A DNA stretch of 64,000 nucleotides from Novipirellula herctigrandis (GCA_007859835.1 SJPJ01000001.1:3281922-3345921), one strand, 5' to 3'. Positions 54,771 to 64,000 are shown, numbered from the stretch's first letter. Notes: a model not told the origin generated them from the letters alone. Translations and numbers: made by a program.

Positions 54771-57700
54771 ATGCTTGCAAACGAATTGATCGACCTACTC
54801 GAACGTCGGGGTTTGCTAGATCAGGAAATCATCGAGGCGCTGCGTCAACAACTTGAACAAGGGACGCGTGTGACGCCCGAAGCGGTCGCAAAATTGTTGG
54901 TCGATAATGGCCAATTGACTCGTTTCCAAGCGAGTAAACTGATCGGTGAAATTCGCTCAGGCGAATACGCAGACGAGGTCGTTGAAGCCGAACCCGTTGG
55001 CGGACTCGAAGATTTGTCGATCGTCCCAGAAGAGATGGAAGAAATTCCCGTCGAAGCAATCGACGAAGCACAACCTGCCGAAGAAGTCTACGCCGAGGCG
55101 GTACCCGTCGAAGCGGTTCCCGTTGAGCCCATCGAAGAAGAACCGTCGGAACCAGCGATGCCGATTGACCCTTCGACGCGCCCGGTCCGATCACGCCCCA
55201 AACCGAAGGAACACAAATCGGTTTGGGATTCGTTCAAAATCTACGGATTCGCTGGCATCATCGTCTTGCTGCTTTTGATGGGCTACGGTTTGTATTACAT
55301 GCTGACTCGGCAAAGTGCGGACGAGTTCATCGGAGAAGCAAATACGCTCTACAGCCAGCAAAATTACGTGCCGGCACAGGAACGTTACGCTGGTTTTCTC
55401 GAATCGTACGGTGAAAGCCATCAATACTCTTCAATCTCGCGGGTGCGGATCGTGATGATTGAATTATACCGCGCTACGGAAATGTCTGACCCAACGCGTG
55501 GGCTCGAACTCGCACAAGATCGTTTACCGGGAATCGAAGAGGAACTGGGACTCAATGAAGAACGTGGCAATTTAGCTGCGCTGCTCGTTGAGATCGCCGA
55601 GAACATTGCCCAGGCCGCATCGGATGCAAAAGAGACGCCCGAGAAAGAACGCTTGCTAGGCCGGTTGGAAGAGCAAATGGAGTTGATGGAAAACCCCAAC
55701 TACATGACCGGATCGATGCGAACAACATTGTCCGGAAAATTGAGTGCCGTCGAAGAAGCCCGCGACCGCGTGCGACGGGACATCAACCGAAATGTTCGGC
55801 TCGATGAATCCGTCGCAGCAATGGAAACGGCACTGGAAGGAAGAAAGACGAAAGAGGCCTATGACACTCGCTTCGAATTGCTTCGCGAGTTTCCGGAACT
55901 TCATGACAACAGTCGCTTGATGACGCTGATTCGATCCGCCAGCGAGATTCAGCAAACGTTGGTCAAATCATCCTCCGATTTACCAGAGCTAGTTCCTGCA
56001 TCGGAGACCGAACCACCCAACCGCTCGATCGTGCTGACGACCGTCACGGGAACCGATGCTCCTGATTTGATGGACGAAATTTTGTACCTTCAAGCAGGCG
56101 GGTCGATGTTGGCGTTCGATGGCGAAACAGGAAAATTGCTGTGGCGCAAATTTGTCGGCTACGGCCAAAACCATCTGCCAGTACGACTCGATGGCGGATC
56201 GGGCGTTCTGCTTAGTGAAGCGAAACTCCTCGAAGTTCAACGTTGTGACGGTGAAAACGGCAAACTGCGATGGCATTCGAAAATCGGAGAACCGTTCAGC
56301 GAGCCGATCGCCGATCGAAATGATATCTACGTTGCATGCGACTCAGGTCGTTTGGCGACGCTCGATACCGAATCAGGGGATGCGAAGTGGGCGACGATGA
56401 TCCCACAGCCAATTGAAACGGGGCCGGGCGTGGAGTCGTCATTGTCGCGGGCCTATCAACCGGGCAACCATAGCAACCTTTACGTCCTCAATGCGAGGGA
56501 CGGATCTTGCCTTGAAAGTTACTACGTTGGACACGCAGAAGGAACCATTAGCGTTCCTCCCGTTCCGCTCATGGGCCACTTGTTTGTTTTTGAAAACGCC
56601 GGTACCGACTATGCTCGGATGCACATCTTGAAACTCAACGAATCGGGTGAAGATCTAAAGCCTGCCCAAGCGCCGATCCGGTTAACGGGAAATGTCAAAA
56701 TCAAACCGATCATCCAGGGGCGACGTGTGATTGTTTTGACCGACCGAGGCCAAGTGGTGGTTTGTGAAGTGGAACTGACCGCGAAACGCGAGCAAGTCAG
56801 TGTCGTGGCCGAACAAGTCGCTTCCTATGGCCAACCCACGTCAACCCAAATGGCCGTTGGCAAGAGCCAAATGTGGGTCACGGGAACTCGTATCGGTCGC
56901 TATGAATTGCAAATCAATACCGGCCGTGTGGTTCAAGATTGGTTCAAATACGAAGCCGACAATTTCATTGGCGAACCTTTCTCCAAAGACAACACGCTCG
57001 TCCATTCACGCATCCTGCGCGGAACCTCTGCAATCCGAGTGACGGCGGCAAATGCAAAAACAGGCGAAGAGATTTGGCGAACCGATGTTGGAGTACCGAT
57101 TGCTTCGATTACACCCAATCCCGATGGTGGCTATCACGTCATTACGACACAAGCGACCTTGTTTGAAATCGACCGCGAAGCGATCACAAGCGGTTCAACG
57201 CAAGGCCCTATTGAAAATCCCGGTGGTTCAGGGATCGCAATGCTGTTTGAAAACCCGATCAAGATCGATGACACCCGTTTCGTGATGATGAATCAAACCG
57301 GATCCGGTGACATTGTGGTTTACGATCCGTCACGCAATCGAGAGAAGCTGCGACGACTTAAGTTGGGACTTGGATCAGGAAAACCAAATGCCAGTGATAC
57401 CGGTAGCGGGGAATCCAATTGCGGTGCGATCATATCAGGCGGTGGGTTGTTTGTTCCGCTCAACACCGGACGCGCCGTGTTGATGAATTGGCAAACGGGC
57501 GCGATGCTAGGTGCCCCATTCCAACCCGCAGCGGATCCAGAGGCAGAGGTCCAATGGACCGACATGGCAACATTGCCAAACGACCCTGACCAAGTGGTGA
57601 TCGCCGACAGCCGCAACAAGCTTTACCGTCTAAGAGTGGCGGAACAAATCCGCGAGTTAACGCATAAAGATCTCGAAAAACCGTTCCTCGGCCCCACCAC

Positions 57701-58145
57701 TTCGATTGGCGATACGTTCATTGCCACCGTCGGCGGCCCCGCATCCGACTTTGTGGTTGGCCACGATATGACCAACCTCGATGAGAAGTTCAAAGTCTTG
57801 CTCGATGGCCGTGCAACATGGGGCCCAGTCGCTATAAACGGATATTGTTTGATCCGCACGAACGATTCAAAGCTTCGTGCGTTTGGAAGTGACGGGAAAG
57901 AGAAATTTGAACTGCAGATCCCCACAGGCGATCCGGTTGGTTCACCGACTCAGACTGGAAATGCACTAATATTGGCCGGTCGTAGCGGATGGGTGATCGC
58001 GTTGGATTCAACCACAGGCGAACTGTTGGGCAAAACGGACATTGGACAACCCATTTCATCCTCGCCACTTCCGGTCGGTGAACGGTTGCTAGTGCCCGGT
58101 GCCGAAGGAGCTATTTTTGTCACGGACATTCCGTCGAAACTTTGA
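54771..58145 (+). CDS. Membrane-anchored PQQ-type beta-propeller protein with planctomycete N-terminal domain
   Basis: The start is ATG 54771 (MLANELIDLLERRGLL); 1124 residues. Residues 1-60 match a helical segment common in planctomycete signalling proteins and kinases ('VAKLLVDNGQLTRFQASKLI'). An acidic proline-rich linker follows, then one membrane helix (158-179), so the N-terminus is cytoplasmic. The periplasmic part has a tetratricopeptide-like helical region and a large PQQ/quinoprotein-like propeller ('LAFDGETGKLLWRKFVGYG', 'LATLDTESGDAKWATMIPQ', 'VIALDSTTGELLGKTDIGQP'). No catalytic PQQ residues can be assigned; it is likely a scaffold or sensor. It follows the ExbD genes by 66 bp. 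Confidence 0.8.
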   Translation: MLANELIDLLERRGLLDQEIIEALRQQLEQGTRVTPEAVAKLLVDNGQLTRFQASKLIGEIRSGEYADEVVEAEPVGGLEDLSIVPEEMEEIPVEAIDEAQPAEEVYAEAVPVEAVPVEPIEEEPSEPAMPIDPSTRPVRSRPKPKEHKSVWDSFKIYGFAGIIVLLLLMGYGLYYMLTRQSADEFIGEANTLYSQQNYVPAQERYAGFLESYGESHQYSSISRVRIVMIELYRATEMSDPTRGLELAQDRLPGIEEELGLNEERGNLAALLVEIAENIAQAASDAKETPEKERLLGRLEEQMELMENPNYMTGSMRTTLSGKLSAVEEARDRVRRDINRNVRLDESVAAMETALEGRKTKEAYDTRFELLREFPELHDNSRLMTLIRSASEIQQTLVKSSSDLPELVPASETEPPNRSIVLTTVTGTDAPDLMDEILYLQAGGSMLAFDGETGKLLWRKFVGYGQNHLPVRLDGGSGVLLSEAKLLEVQRCDGENGKLRWHSKIGEPFSEPIADRNDIYVACDSGRLATLDTESGDAKWATMIPQPIETGPGVESSLSRAYQPGNHSNLYVLNARDGSCLESYYVGHAEGTISVPPVPLMGHLFVFENAGTDYARMHILKLNESGEDLKPAQAPIRLTGNVKIKPIIQGRRVIVLTDRGQVVVCEVELTAKREQVSVVAEQVASYGQPTSTQMAVGKSQMWVTGTRIGRYELQINTGRVVQDWFKYEADNFIGEPFSKDNTLVHSRILRGTSAIRVTAANAKTGEEIWRTDVGVPIASITPNPDGGYHVITTQATLFEIDREAITSGSTQGPIENPGGSGIAMLFENPIKIDDTRFVMMNQTGSGDIVVYDPSRNREKLRRLKLGLGSGKPNASDTGSGESNCGAIISGGGLFVPLNTGRAVLMNWQTGAMLGAPFQPAADPEAEVQWTDMATLPNDPDQVVIADSRNKLYRLRVAEQIRELTHKDLEKPFLGPTTSIGDTFIATVGGPASDFVVGHDMTNLDEKFKVLLDGRATWGPVAINGYCLIRTNDSKLRAFGSDGKEKFELQIPTGDPVGSPTQTGNALILAGRSGWVIALDSTTGELLGKTDIGQPISSSPLPVGERLLVPGAEGAIFVTDIPSKL

Positions 58146-58223
58146 AACGCGACCATGCTTTCAAGTGTCTTTTGACGGACCTGTCCACTTACTGGGGCTA
58201 CTAAGTTGGCCGCGAGCGTATTC

Positions 58224-60578
58224 ATGCTACTGTTGATCACTCATTTCGAATTCCGCACCCGTCGCTGGCTAACTGTCGCAATGTGGTTGTTGGTTTGCGC
58301 GTTTGCGTTTCAAACACCGACTTCGGCCCAAATCGTCAACTATGCCGATTCGGGTCGCCCCGAACGCGTCGGTTTGGAACTGCTACAAGAAGAACCACAC
58401 GACATCGTCTATTTCACGAAAGAATCGGGCGGTGGATGGGTCAAAGTGGTTCCGCTCAATGTGCGTGGACGCCGTATGCCAACCGACCCACGGGGCAAGT
58501 TGAGATTACGTGTCATTAGCCTCGAAGCTCGCAATTTTGCAGCCGATTGGGACGACATCGAGGATATCGATTTTTGGGAATCACGACTCGAGCGAGAGAC
58601 GAAAGAGATGATTGCCAAGAATGACTTTCTTGGTGCCTACCCGTTCTTGTCAGTCCTGATTCGTGATTTTCCAAACCGTCCTGGACTCCGAGAGTTGCGT
58701 TCGGATTACCTATGGCAAGACGCGATTCATCGAGCCCAAGGGGGCGACTTTGAAGCGACGCTGGCAATGCTCGAAGAATTGCATCGGTATGCCCCCGAGT
58801 ATCAACCCGATGCGTTGTTTCGTGCACTTAGTGGCGTGACGGATCGCTTGATGGCCAAGTTGGTCCAAGAGGGAAGACTCGAATTGGCCCAGCAAATGTT
58901 GGCTCGACTGGAAAAGGAATATCCTGCGGAGAAGATGACGACCATTGCGAAATGGAACAAAACGTTCTTGGCGATGGCGTCGGAAAAACGCGCAGCGGCG
59001 ATTCAAGCAAAAGACGCAAAGAACTATCGACTGGCTCGCAAGTTGGCCCGCGAAAGCGTCGCGGTTTTCCCTGACATCGACGGGGGCGAAAAGCTGATTC
59101 GCGAAATTGACACGATCTATCCTCTGGTGCGCGTCGGAGTGCTGCAAACGGCCGTAAAACTTGACCCGACTTTGATCGACAATTGGGCATCGCGACGATC
59201 AGGCCGCTTGGTTTATCGCACTTTGTTTGAAATGAAGGGTGCCGGACCCGAAGGAGGCGAATACGATTTTGTTTTTGGGAACACGACATCATCGCCCGAC
59301 CGAATGCAGCTAGATCTAAATCTCGAACCCGAGCGACTTCCCGCCCCGCTTAACGAGATTCAAGCTTATTACCTCGCCGACGTCATGGCGGCGCGAGCTC
59401 AACGGGCTTCACCTGCTTATTTTTCGGCCTGGGCTGCTGCGGTCAATCAAATTGGAATCGATCGCACAAAAGGAGTGCAGTGTCTGCTTCGACGGCCACA
59501 CGTTCTGCCAACCTGCCTGCTGCAAATCCCCGTCGACGGCAGTTGGCTCGGCGGCAAAGAAGGCGAACCAACCGGAACGTATCGACGCGATACCGTGAAC
59601 GATGACGAGGTTCGATACGTGCTAGCACGCGCACCACAAGACAACGAGCAAATTAAAGAAGTCGTTGAAATCCGCACCCGATCGGCAAGCGAAGGGGTCA
59701 GCATGCTATTGCAAGGCGAATTGGACATGCTCGACCAATTGTTCCCGGCGGATGCGGTTCGCTTACGCCAAAGTCGAACCATTCGCGTCCAGAATTACCC
59801 GCTCCCAACCGTTCATATGTTGGCGCCATGTTCGGACCATCCGTTTTTGTCTCAAAGCACGTTTCGCCGTGCCTTGCTTTATGGAACCAATCGCAAAGAC
59901 ATTCTGAAAGGCGAATTACTCGAGGGACTCGAATCACCCGGCTGTCAAGTCGTTTCGGGACCTTTCCCTGCTGGCATTGGAGCCGACGATCCGCTTGGCT
60001 ACGCCTATGACAAGGAAATCATTCCACGAAACTATGAGCCGCGGTTGGCCAAAGTCTTGATTGCAATTAACGAAAACCAAATGAAGGCAGCCGCAGAACG
60101 CAAAAAAGAAACAATGCCGGAAATGACCCCCATTCGGCTCGCGTTCCCGGCTGACAATCTTTCCCGGGTCGCTTGCGAAGCGATCTCGTCTCAGTGGCAA
60201 CTGCTTGACCTAGAGGTTGAATTAGTTGAATTGCCAGTCGGAATTACCTACCCGGAAAAAGGCACGGCCGATTTGGTATACGTCTCCGCCGCCGTCTGGG
60301 AACCGATCATCGATGCACGTCGTTTATTGGGCCCCAAGGGGTTGGCCGCCAGCGAAGACCAATTAGTGGGGCTTGGACTTAGGCGACTGGAAGAGGCAAA
60401 AAATTGGCGTGAGGTTCGTGACCAATTGCTTGTTCTGCATTCCATCGCTAACAGCGAATTGCCAATTTTACCACTTTGGCAAATGGTCGATTCGTATGCC
60501 TACCGAAGAACATTGCGGGGTGTCGGAAGCGAGATCGTTTCGCTCTACCAAAACGCAGATAAATGGCGGTGGCAATAA
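58224..60578 (+). CDS. Exported family-5 solute-binding-like protein (peptide/nickel type)
   Basis: An ATG at 58224 gives a signal peptide (RRWLTVAMWLLVCAFAFQTPTSAQ); a TTG at 58206 is also in frame and neither has a clear ribosome site. The N-terminal 250 residues hold helical TPR-like repeats. From about residue 290, 'LVRVGVLQTAVKLDPTLIDNWASRRSGRLVYRTLFE' begins an SBP_bac_5 (oligopeptide/nickel) fold, continuing with 'QSTFRRALLYGTNRKDILKGELLEGLESPGCQVVSGPFP' and a closing 'LPILPLWQMVDSYAYRRTLRGVG'. No ABC permease or ATPase is adjacent. The protein may bind a ligand for the Exb-driven complex. Confidence 0.75.
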   Translation: MLLLITHFEFRTRRWLTVAMWLLVCAFAFQTPTSAQIVNYADSGRPERVGLELLQEEPHDIVYFTKESGGGWVKVVPLNVRGRRMPTDPRGKLRLRVISLEARNFAADWDDIEDIDFWESRLERETKEMIAKNDFLGAYPFLSVLIRDFPNRPGLRELRSDYLWQDAIHRAQGGDFEATLAMLEELHRYAPEYQPDALFRALSGVTDRLMAKLVQEGRLELAQQMLARLEKEYPAEKMTTIAKWNKTFLAMASEKRAAAIQAKDAKNYRLARKLARESVAVFPDIDGGEKLIREIDTIYPLVRVGVLQTAVKLDPTLIDNWASRRSGRLVYRTLFEMKGAGPEGGEYDFVFGNTTSSPDRMQLDLNLEPERLPAPLNEIQAYYLADVMAARAQRASPAYFSAWAAAVNQIGIDRTKGVQCLLRRPHVLPTCLLQIPVDGSWLGGKEGEPTGTYRRDTVNDDEVRYVLARAPQDNEQIKEVVEIRTRSASEGVSMLLQGELDMLDQLFPADAVRLRQSRTIRVQNYPLPTVHMLAPCSDHPFLSQSTFRRALLYGTNRKDILKGELLEGLESPGCQVVSGPFPAGIGADDPLGYAYDKEIIPRNYEPRLAKVLIAINENQMKAAAERKKETMPEMTPIRLAFPADNLSRVACEAISSQWQLLDLEVELVELPVGITYPEKGTADLVYVSAAVWEPIIDARRLLGPKGLAASEDQLVGLGLRRLEEAKNWREVRDQLLVLHSIANSELPILPLWQMVDSYAYRRTLRGVGSEIVSLYQNADKWRWQ

Positions 60579-62500
60579 TGAATACAGATAGAATCCCCTC
60601 CCTATGCAGCCCGATCGGTTTGCTGTGCCACTTGGTCCTAATCGGTTTGGCGGCAGCAAACGTGGCGGCACAAGACGCTGCGGAAGCATCGATCGAGAAT
60701 GTCTCGGCGGAGAGGCCAATTTCGCCCGCCGTGACTGACACAGTGCTCAAACCCGAATCGGCGTCGCTTCCCTACGAGCAACCGTGGGACTTTTTGCCTT
60801 ACCGTGTCTTGGTTTGGGTCGTGTCGAGTGACCCGATGATCGACGCGAAATTGATTGAAAAGGATTTGCGATTGTATCTCAATCGTGATTTCTATTCGGT
60901 TTGGCGAATGAATGTTGTCGATGCGCCAGCCTCCGTTGCAACCGCGGCAAGGCGTAACATAGCCAAATTGAGTTTCCAGGAAATTTCGGCTTCGGACCCT
61001 GTGATTGCGGTCAAGCGAGATCATCCCGATGCCGTTCGTTTGCGTGTGGCGAAGAACGTTGGCGAGATGTGTCAAACCGTTCTTGCTACAAGCGGAGAGA
61101 TCGAAGAAGTCTTAAAACGCGCCAAACAAATTGGCAACGAGTCAATCGATGGCATCGCTTCGAAACTAACGCCGGTTGACGGCGACGCGATGGTTGTGCT
61201 TGACAAATGGAAAGACCCTTCGACCGAAGCGATTTTAGTTTCACGCGGAATGACGGCGGAACTTCATGACCCCGAACCTAAACTCATTGCGATACCGCAA
61301 AGTGGCTTGGTCACGGACGCGATCAAATCATATGACAAAATCTTCATCGTTCGGATCGACAATGAAGTGGCGCCGTTCACGGTCAGTGCAATTGAATTCG
61401 ACACACTGATGCAACATTTTGGAACCGTTGCAACCCAATCAAGCATGAAGATCACCGAAATACCTACGTCCATCGGCGTGGCAGTGACGGAAGCCTTTGG
61501 ACCGGTCGTACGGATCGAAGAAGCGGGCATGCGCAACGCCAGAGGATTGATCCGAGCAGCTGGGTTGGTACTCGACCCTGAGTCGCCGGCGATGATCCGT
61601 GTCGGCGATGTGCTTGAACCCATGACGCGAAAGAATGACCGAAACGGAAAACCGATCACGGTGGGGCCGATCGATTGGGCTTACCTCTTGGTAAAGGAAC
61701 GTGAACAATCGCAACTCGAAATGGACTACCTCGCGGGTCGCGCCGGTGGCCTGCAAGGACGAAAGAACAAACGGACATTCCGAACGGCAATCCGCGTGCG
61801 ACCCGTGGCCGATACGACCCTGCTGCGATTGCACGCACAAGGTGACGCCGATTTCCCGTTGATTGGCTACGAAATCTATGACAAAAATCTTGAAACCGGC
61901 GACATGTCCTTTGTCGGCAGAACCGATTGGAATGGACGGTTGGATGTCCCGAAAAGTGACGCAAGTCCTCTCCGGTTGATGTATGTGAAAAACGGCGGCG
62001 CGATCCTGGCACGACTGCCAATGGTTCCAGGACTGACGGAAAAAGAGATTGCGGACCTGACGGGGGACGACATGCGTCTGCAGGCCGAGGCCTACATTCA
62101 TGGTGTTCAAAATGCGATTATCGACTTGGTTGCCATCCGCCAATTGTTTGCCGCCAGAATCCGAGCCCGACTCCATGCGGGAGAAATGAAAGAGGCCGAA
62201 GATTTGCTAAATGAACTTCGCGATCAACCGACCAACGAACGACTTGCCGACGACATGGGCAAGAAACAAACCGTTTTCCTAAAAGTACTGGGAACACGAA
62301 ATGTCGGTCAACGCAGAAAGATCGACCAGATGTTCACAATCACACGCGAACTGCTCTCAAAGCATATCAATCCCGCATTGCTCCGCGATCTTGGCGAAGA
62401 CGTCATCACGGCTCGCAACAATAACGGACGCTTACCTGAGAAACAGCTCACCGCAGAAGAAAAAGAAAAGCAGGTTGTCGACACGACAAGTTCACCGTAG
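60578..62500 (+). CDS. Exported protein of unknown function, last gene of the Exb cluster
   Basis: The start ATG 60578 overlaps the previous stop (TAATG), so it is coupled to the solute-binding gene. 640 residues. A signal peptide (LLCHLVLIGLAAANVAA) is followed by an alpha/beta region ('YRVLVWVVSSDPMIDAKLIEKDLRLYLNRDF'), a region with a repeat-like 'RVRPVADTTLLRLHAQGDADFPLIGYEIYDKN', and a helical C-terminus ('LTAEEKEKQ'). I do not recognise the family. Tight coupling to the exported SBP-like gene and the shared direction with exbB/exbD place it in the same envelope system. Confidence 0.65.
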   Translation: MNTDRIPSLCSPIGLLCHLVLIGLAAANVAAQDAAEASIENVSAERPISPAVTDTVLKPESASLPYEQPWDFLPYRVLVWVVSSDPMIDAKLIEKDLRLYLNRDFYSVWRMNVVDAPASVATAARRNIAKLSFQEISASDPVIAVKRDHPDAVRLRVAKNVGEMCQTVLATSGEIEEVLKRAKQIGNESIDGIASKLTPVDGDAMVVLDKWKDPSTEAILVSRGMTAELHDPEPKLIAIPQSGLVTDAIKSYDKIFIVRIDNEVAPFTVSAIEFDTLMQHFGTVATQSSMKITEIPTSIGVAVTEAFGPVVRIEEAGMRNARGLIRAAGLVLDPESPAMIRVGDVLEPMTRKNDRNGKPITVGPIDWAYLLVKEREQSQLEMDYLAGRAGGLQGRKNKRTFRTAIRVRPVADTTLLRLHAQGDADFPLIGYEIYDKNLETGDMSFVGRTDWNGRLDVPKSDASPLRLMYVKNGGAILARLPMVPGLTEKEIADLTGDDMRLQAEAYIHGVQNAIIDLVAIRQLFAARIRARLHAGEMKEAEDLLNELRDQPTNERLADDMGKKQTVFLKVLGTRNVGQRRKIDQMFTITRELLSKHINPALLRDLGEDVITARNNNGRLPEKQLTAEEKEKQVVDTTSSP

Positions 62501-62798
62501 CTAGAACGATCGCAGTCCAGCCGCCCCGCAATACGTTTATACGCGTTCGCATCTCAAATCACGCCCCCTATACGGACGTAATGGCCAGCAAGGCCTCGAG
62601 AGTTTGGCGTCAGCTTTCACCTAGCCGACGCAAACACAAGAACGCTCTTCTCGTCGATCGAGCTACCGGTTATCCGATAATAAAACACAATCGGAGTACC
62701 CTACTCATATCGTTTCGATTCCGAGGTACAATCGAGCATTCACACGCCGCAGGCATTCGGATCGCTTGCACCCGCCCCCACCTTCCAAAATCATTTCC
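62501..62798. other. Intergenic, no gene seen
   Basis: This 298-bp stretch lies between the Exb-cluster end and the SGNH hydrolase, both on the plus strand. No terminator hairpin, RNA gene or coding frame could be supported. It probably contains the hydrolase promoter. Confidence 0.3.
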
Positions 62799-64000
62799 AT
62801 GAAATACTCATTGATCCTTTCAGTAGGGTTCTTTCTGCTTGGTTACTGCAACGGCACTGCGCAAACCAGCACTGCGCAAACCAGCACTGCGCAAACCAGC
62901 ACTGCGCAAACCAGCACTGCGCAAACCAGCACTGCGCAAACCGGCACTGCGCAAACCAGCACTGCGACACCAGAAACTTCGAATGAGATTAAGCAGGTAA
63001 CATTTGGACCCTATGAATATGAGGTTCGACCGGACCATGAAGCGTTTGAGATCTTCCATCCGCGTCGCGCCCCAAAAATTGGCCCGCTGTTACTCAAAGA
63101 GGGTGATCGACTTGCGATTTGTGGTGACTCGATCACAGAACAACGGATGTACTCGCGGATCATAGAGACCTACTTAACGGCCTGTGTCCCGCAGTTCAAT
63201 ATCACCGTTCGCCAGTACGGATGGAGTGGTGAAAAGACAGATGGTTTTTATCGAAGGATGGAACAGGATTGTTTGACATTTGAACCGACCGTCGCAACGC
63301 TGGTTTACGGAATGAACGATTGTCGCTACCGACCGTTCGACGTTACCAATGGTCAATGGTACGAGGACTATTACACCGCGATCGTGCGTCGATTCACACA
63401 AGACAATGTCGGCGTCATCGTTGGTTCGCCCGGCTGCACGGGCAAAGTACCACATTGGGTCAAGTCGCGTCACGGAACACTTGACGAGCAGAACTTGAAC
63501 CTCTGCTCGCTTCGCGACATTGCCATTGGAGTAGCAGAAGCTGAGGACGTTCGCTTCGCCGATATTTTTTGGCCCATGTATCAAGCCCAAATTTTCGCGC
63601 CTGGGCAACACGGCGCAACCGATGAAAAGCCATACGATGTCGCTGGAAGCGATGGCGTGCACCCAAACTGGGCGGGGCACGTAATCATGGCTTGGTCGCT
63701 TCTTCGTTCGATGGGCCTTGATGGCGATATTGGTACGATCACCGTCGACTTGGACAACCAAACGGCTTCTGCGACGGAAGGACACACGATCAATTCCTTT
63801 GCTGATGGGGTCGCAACCATCACCAGCACACGTTATCCGTTCTGTGCACGCGGTGATTTGGACAGCGACTCAAGTATCCGGTCGGGGACGACGCTGGTAC
63901 CATTCACGGAAGATTTGAACCGATATGTTTTGAAAGTTAACGGAAAACTTCGTGGACGCTACACAGTGAAGTGGGGCGAGCAGAGCAAGGATTTTTCTGC
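62799..64000 (+). CDS. Exported SGNH/GDSL hydrolase, incomplete at window end
   Basis: The open frame runs from ATG 62799 to the window edge (about 400 codons, no stop). The signal peptide MKYSLILSVGFFLLGYCNG is followed immediately by a pentapeptide repeat (19-53), then an SGNH domain: block I 'ICGDSITEQ' with nucleophile Ser111, block II/III 'YGWSGEKTDGFYRRMEQDCLTFEPTVATLVYGMNDCRY' (Gly and Asn), and block V 'SDGVHPNWAGH' (Asp-x-x-His). It is probably an esterase or deacetylase acting on polysaccharide outside the cytoplasm. A later region ('LVPFTEDLNRYVLKVNGKLRGRYTVKWGE') begins a second, beta-rich domain that the window truncates. Confidence 0.9.
   Translation, partial: MKYSLILSVGFFLLGYCNGTAQTSTAQTSTAQTSTAQTSTAQTSTAQTGTAQTSTATPETSNEIKQVTFGPYEYEVRPDHEAFEIFHPRRAPKIGPLLLKEGDRLAICGDSITEQRMYSRIIETYLTACVPQFNITVRQYGWSGEKTDGFYRRMEQDCLTFEPTVATLVYGMNDCRYRPFDVTNGQWYEDYYTAIVRRFTQDNVGVIVGSPGCTGKVPHWVKSRHGTLDEQNLNLCSLRDIAIGVAEAEDVRFADIFWPMYQAQIFAPGQHGATDEKPYDVAGSDGVHPNWAGHVIMAWSLLRSMGLDGDIGTITVDLDNQTASATEGHTINSFADGVATITSTRYPFCARGDLDSDSSIRSGTTLVPFTEDLNRYVLKVNGKLRGRYTVKWGEQSKDFS
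62853..62957 (+). repeat. 15-bp in-frame tandem repeat in the SGNH gene (7 units plus a degenerate eighth)
   Basis: Seven 15-bp units encode GTAQT, STAQT x5 and GTAQT. A decayed eighth (STATP) follows at 62958. The middle units are base-identical. They lie between the signal peptide and the catalytic domain. Confidence 0.93.

Noticed and set aside
62820-63059. Minus-strand ORF made of SAGLRSAGLR repeats
   Set aside because: Complement of the STAQT repeat of the SGNH hydrolase, which has catalytic blocks in the plus frame.

Overview
The window looks like a chromosome segment of a planctomycete of the Pirellulaceae (Rhodopirellula-like). This is inferred from gene content, not from a database match. 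The pointers are a secreted protein with an SHD1-like C-terminus, an 'LTRFQA'-type N-terminal segment on a PQQ-propeller membrane protein, TadE/TadG mini-operons, many signal-peptide hydrolases and a large beta-helix protein, LepA, and a tyrosine integrase with an unusual tail.

Layout. 1-16.3 kb is chromosomal backbone. It holds a repeat-bearing secreted protein broken by a 14-bp duplication (356-1201), a TadE/vWA-TadG/TadE operon (1463-3554, minus), an esterase/SMP-30 fusion with a thioredoxin-like lipoprotein (3913-6478, minus), a beta-helix protein (6661-9429, minus), lepA (9974-11770), an ammonium transporter (12069-13529), a ThrE-type exporter (13613-14815, minus) and a clan-A glycoside hydrolase (14816-16258, minus). 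16608-32112 is an integrated element in the 3' end of tRNA-Leu(UAA). A 25-bp tRNA-derived repeat (16671-16695 and 32088-32112) bounds 15,417 bp. The element carries an integrase, a replication-like operon (winged helix, RecA/DnaB-type ATPase, HTH protein, zinc-ribbon protein), a type I restriction-modification operon (hsdM-hsdS-hsdR) with a divergent XRE regulator and palindromic operator, an endonuclease/exonuclease/phosphatase-fold enzyme and an SHD1-like exported protein.

32.2-39.7 kb is backbone again: an MFS transporter, an RmlD-like reductase, a PHP phosphatase, a DusB-type tRNA-dihydrouridine synthase, an alkaline-phosphatase-superfamily enzyme and an AGCS sodium:amino-acid symporter. 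39.9-49.4 kb is one minus-strand surface-polysaccharide operon: ABC exporter (Wzm/Wzt type), three glycosyltransferases, DegT aminotransferase, two methyltransferases and a cupin. It sits behind tRNA-Phe(GAA). 49.7-62.5 kb is a plus-strand cluster built round an ExbB/TolQ-type proton channel and two ExbD proteins, one with a cytoplasmic zinc ribbon. It also includes a TonB-like single-span protein, a squalene-cyclase-like repeat protein, a membrane PQQ propeller, a family-5 solute-binding protein and an unrecognised secreted protein. The window ends inside an SGNH hydrolase with a seven-unit pentapeptide repeat.

Most interesting points. (1) The attachment core lies inside the integrase reading frame. 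Joining the element ends in silico replaces the 9 tRNA-encoded C-terminal residues with an in-frame 66-residue tail now stranded beside attR, so integration would switch the integrase C-terminus. (2) The Exb-centred cluster looks like an uncharacterised proton-motive-force-driven envelope system. (3) Short in-frame tandem repeats (15 or 18 bp) occur in three unrelated envelope-related genes, alongside several small tandem duplications, one of which breaks a gene.
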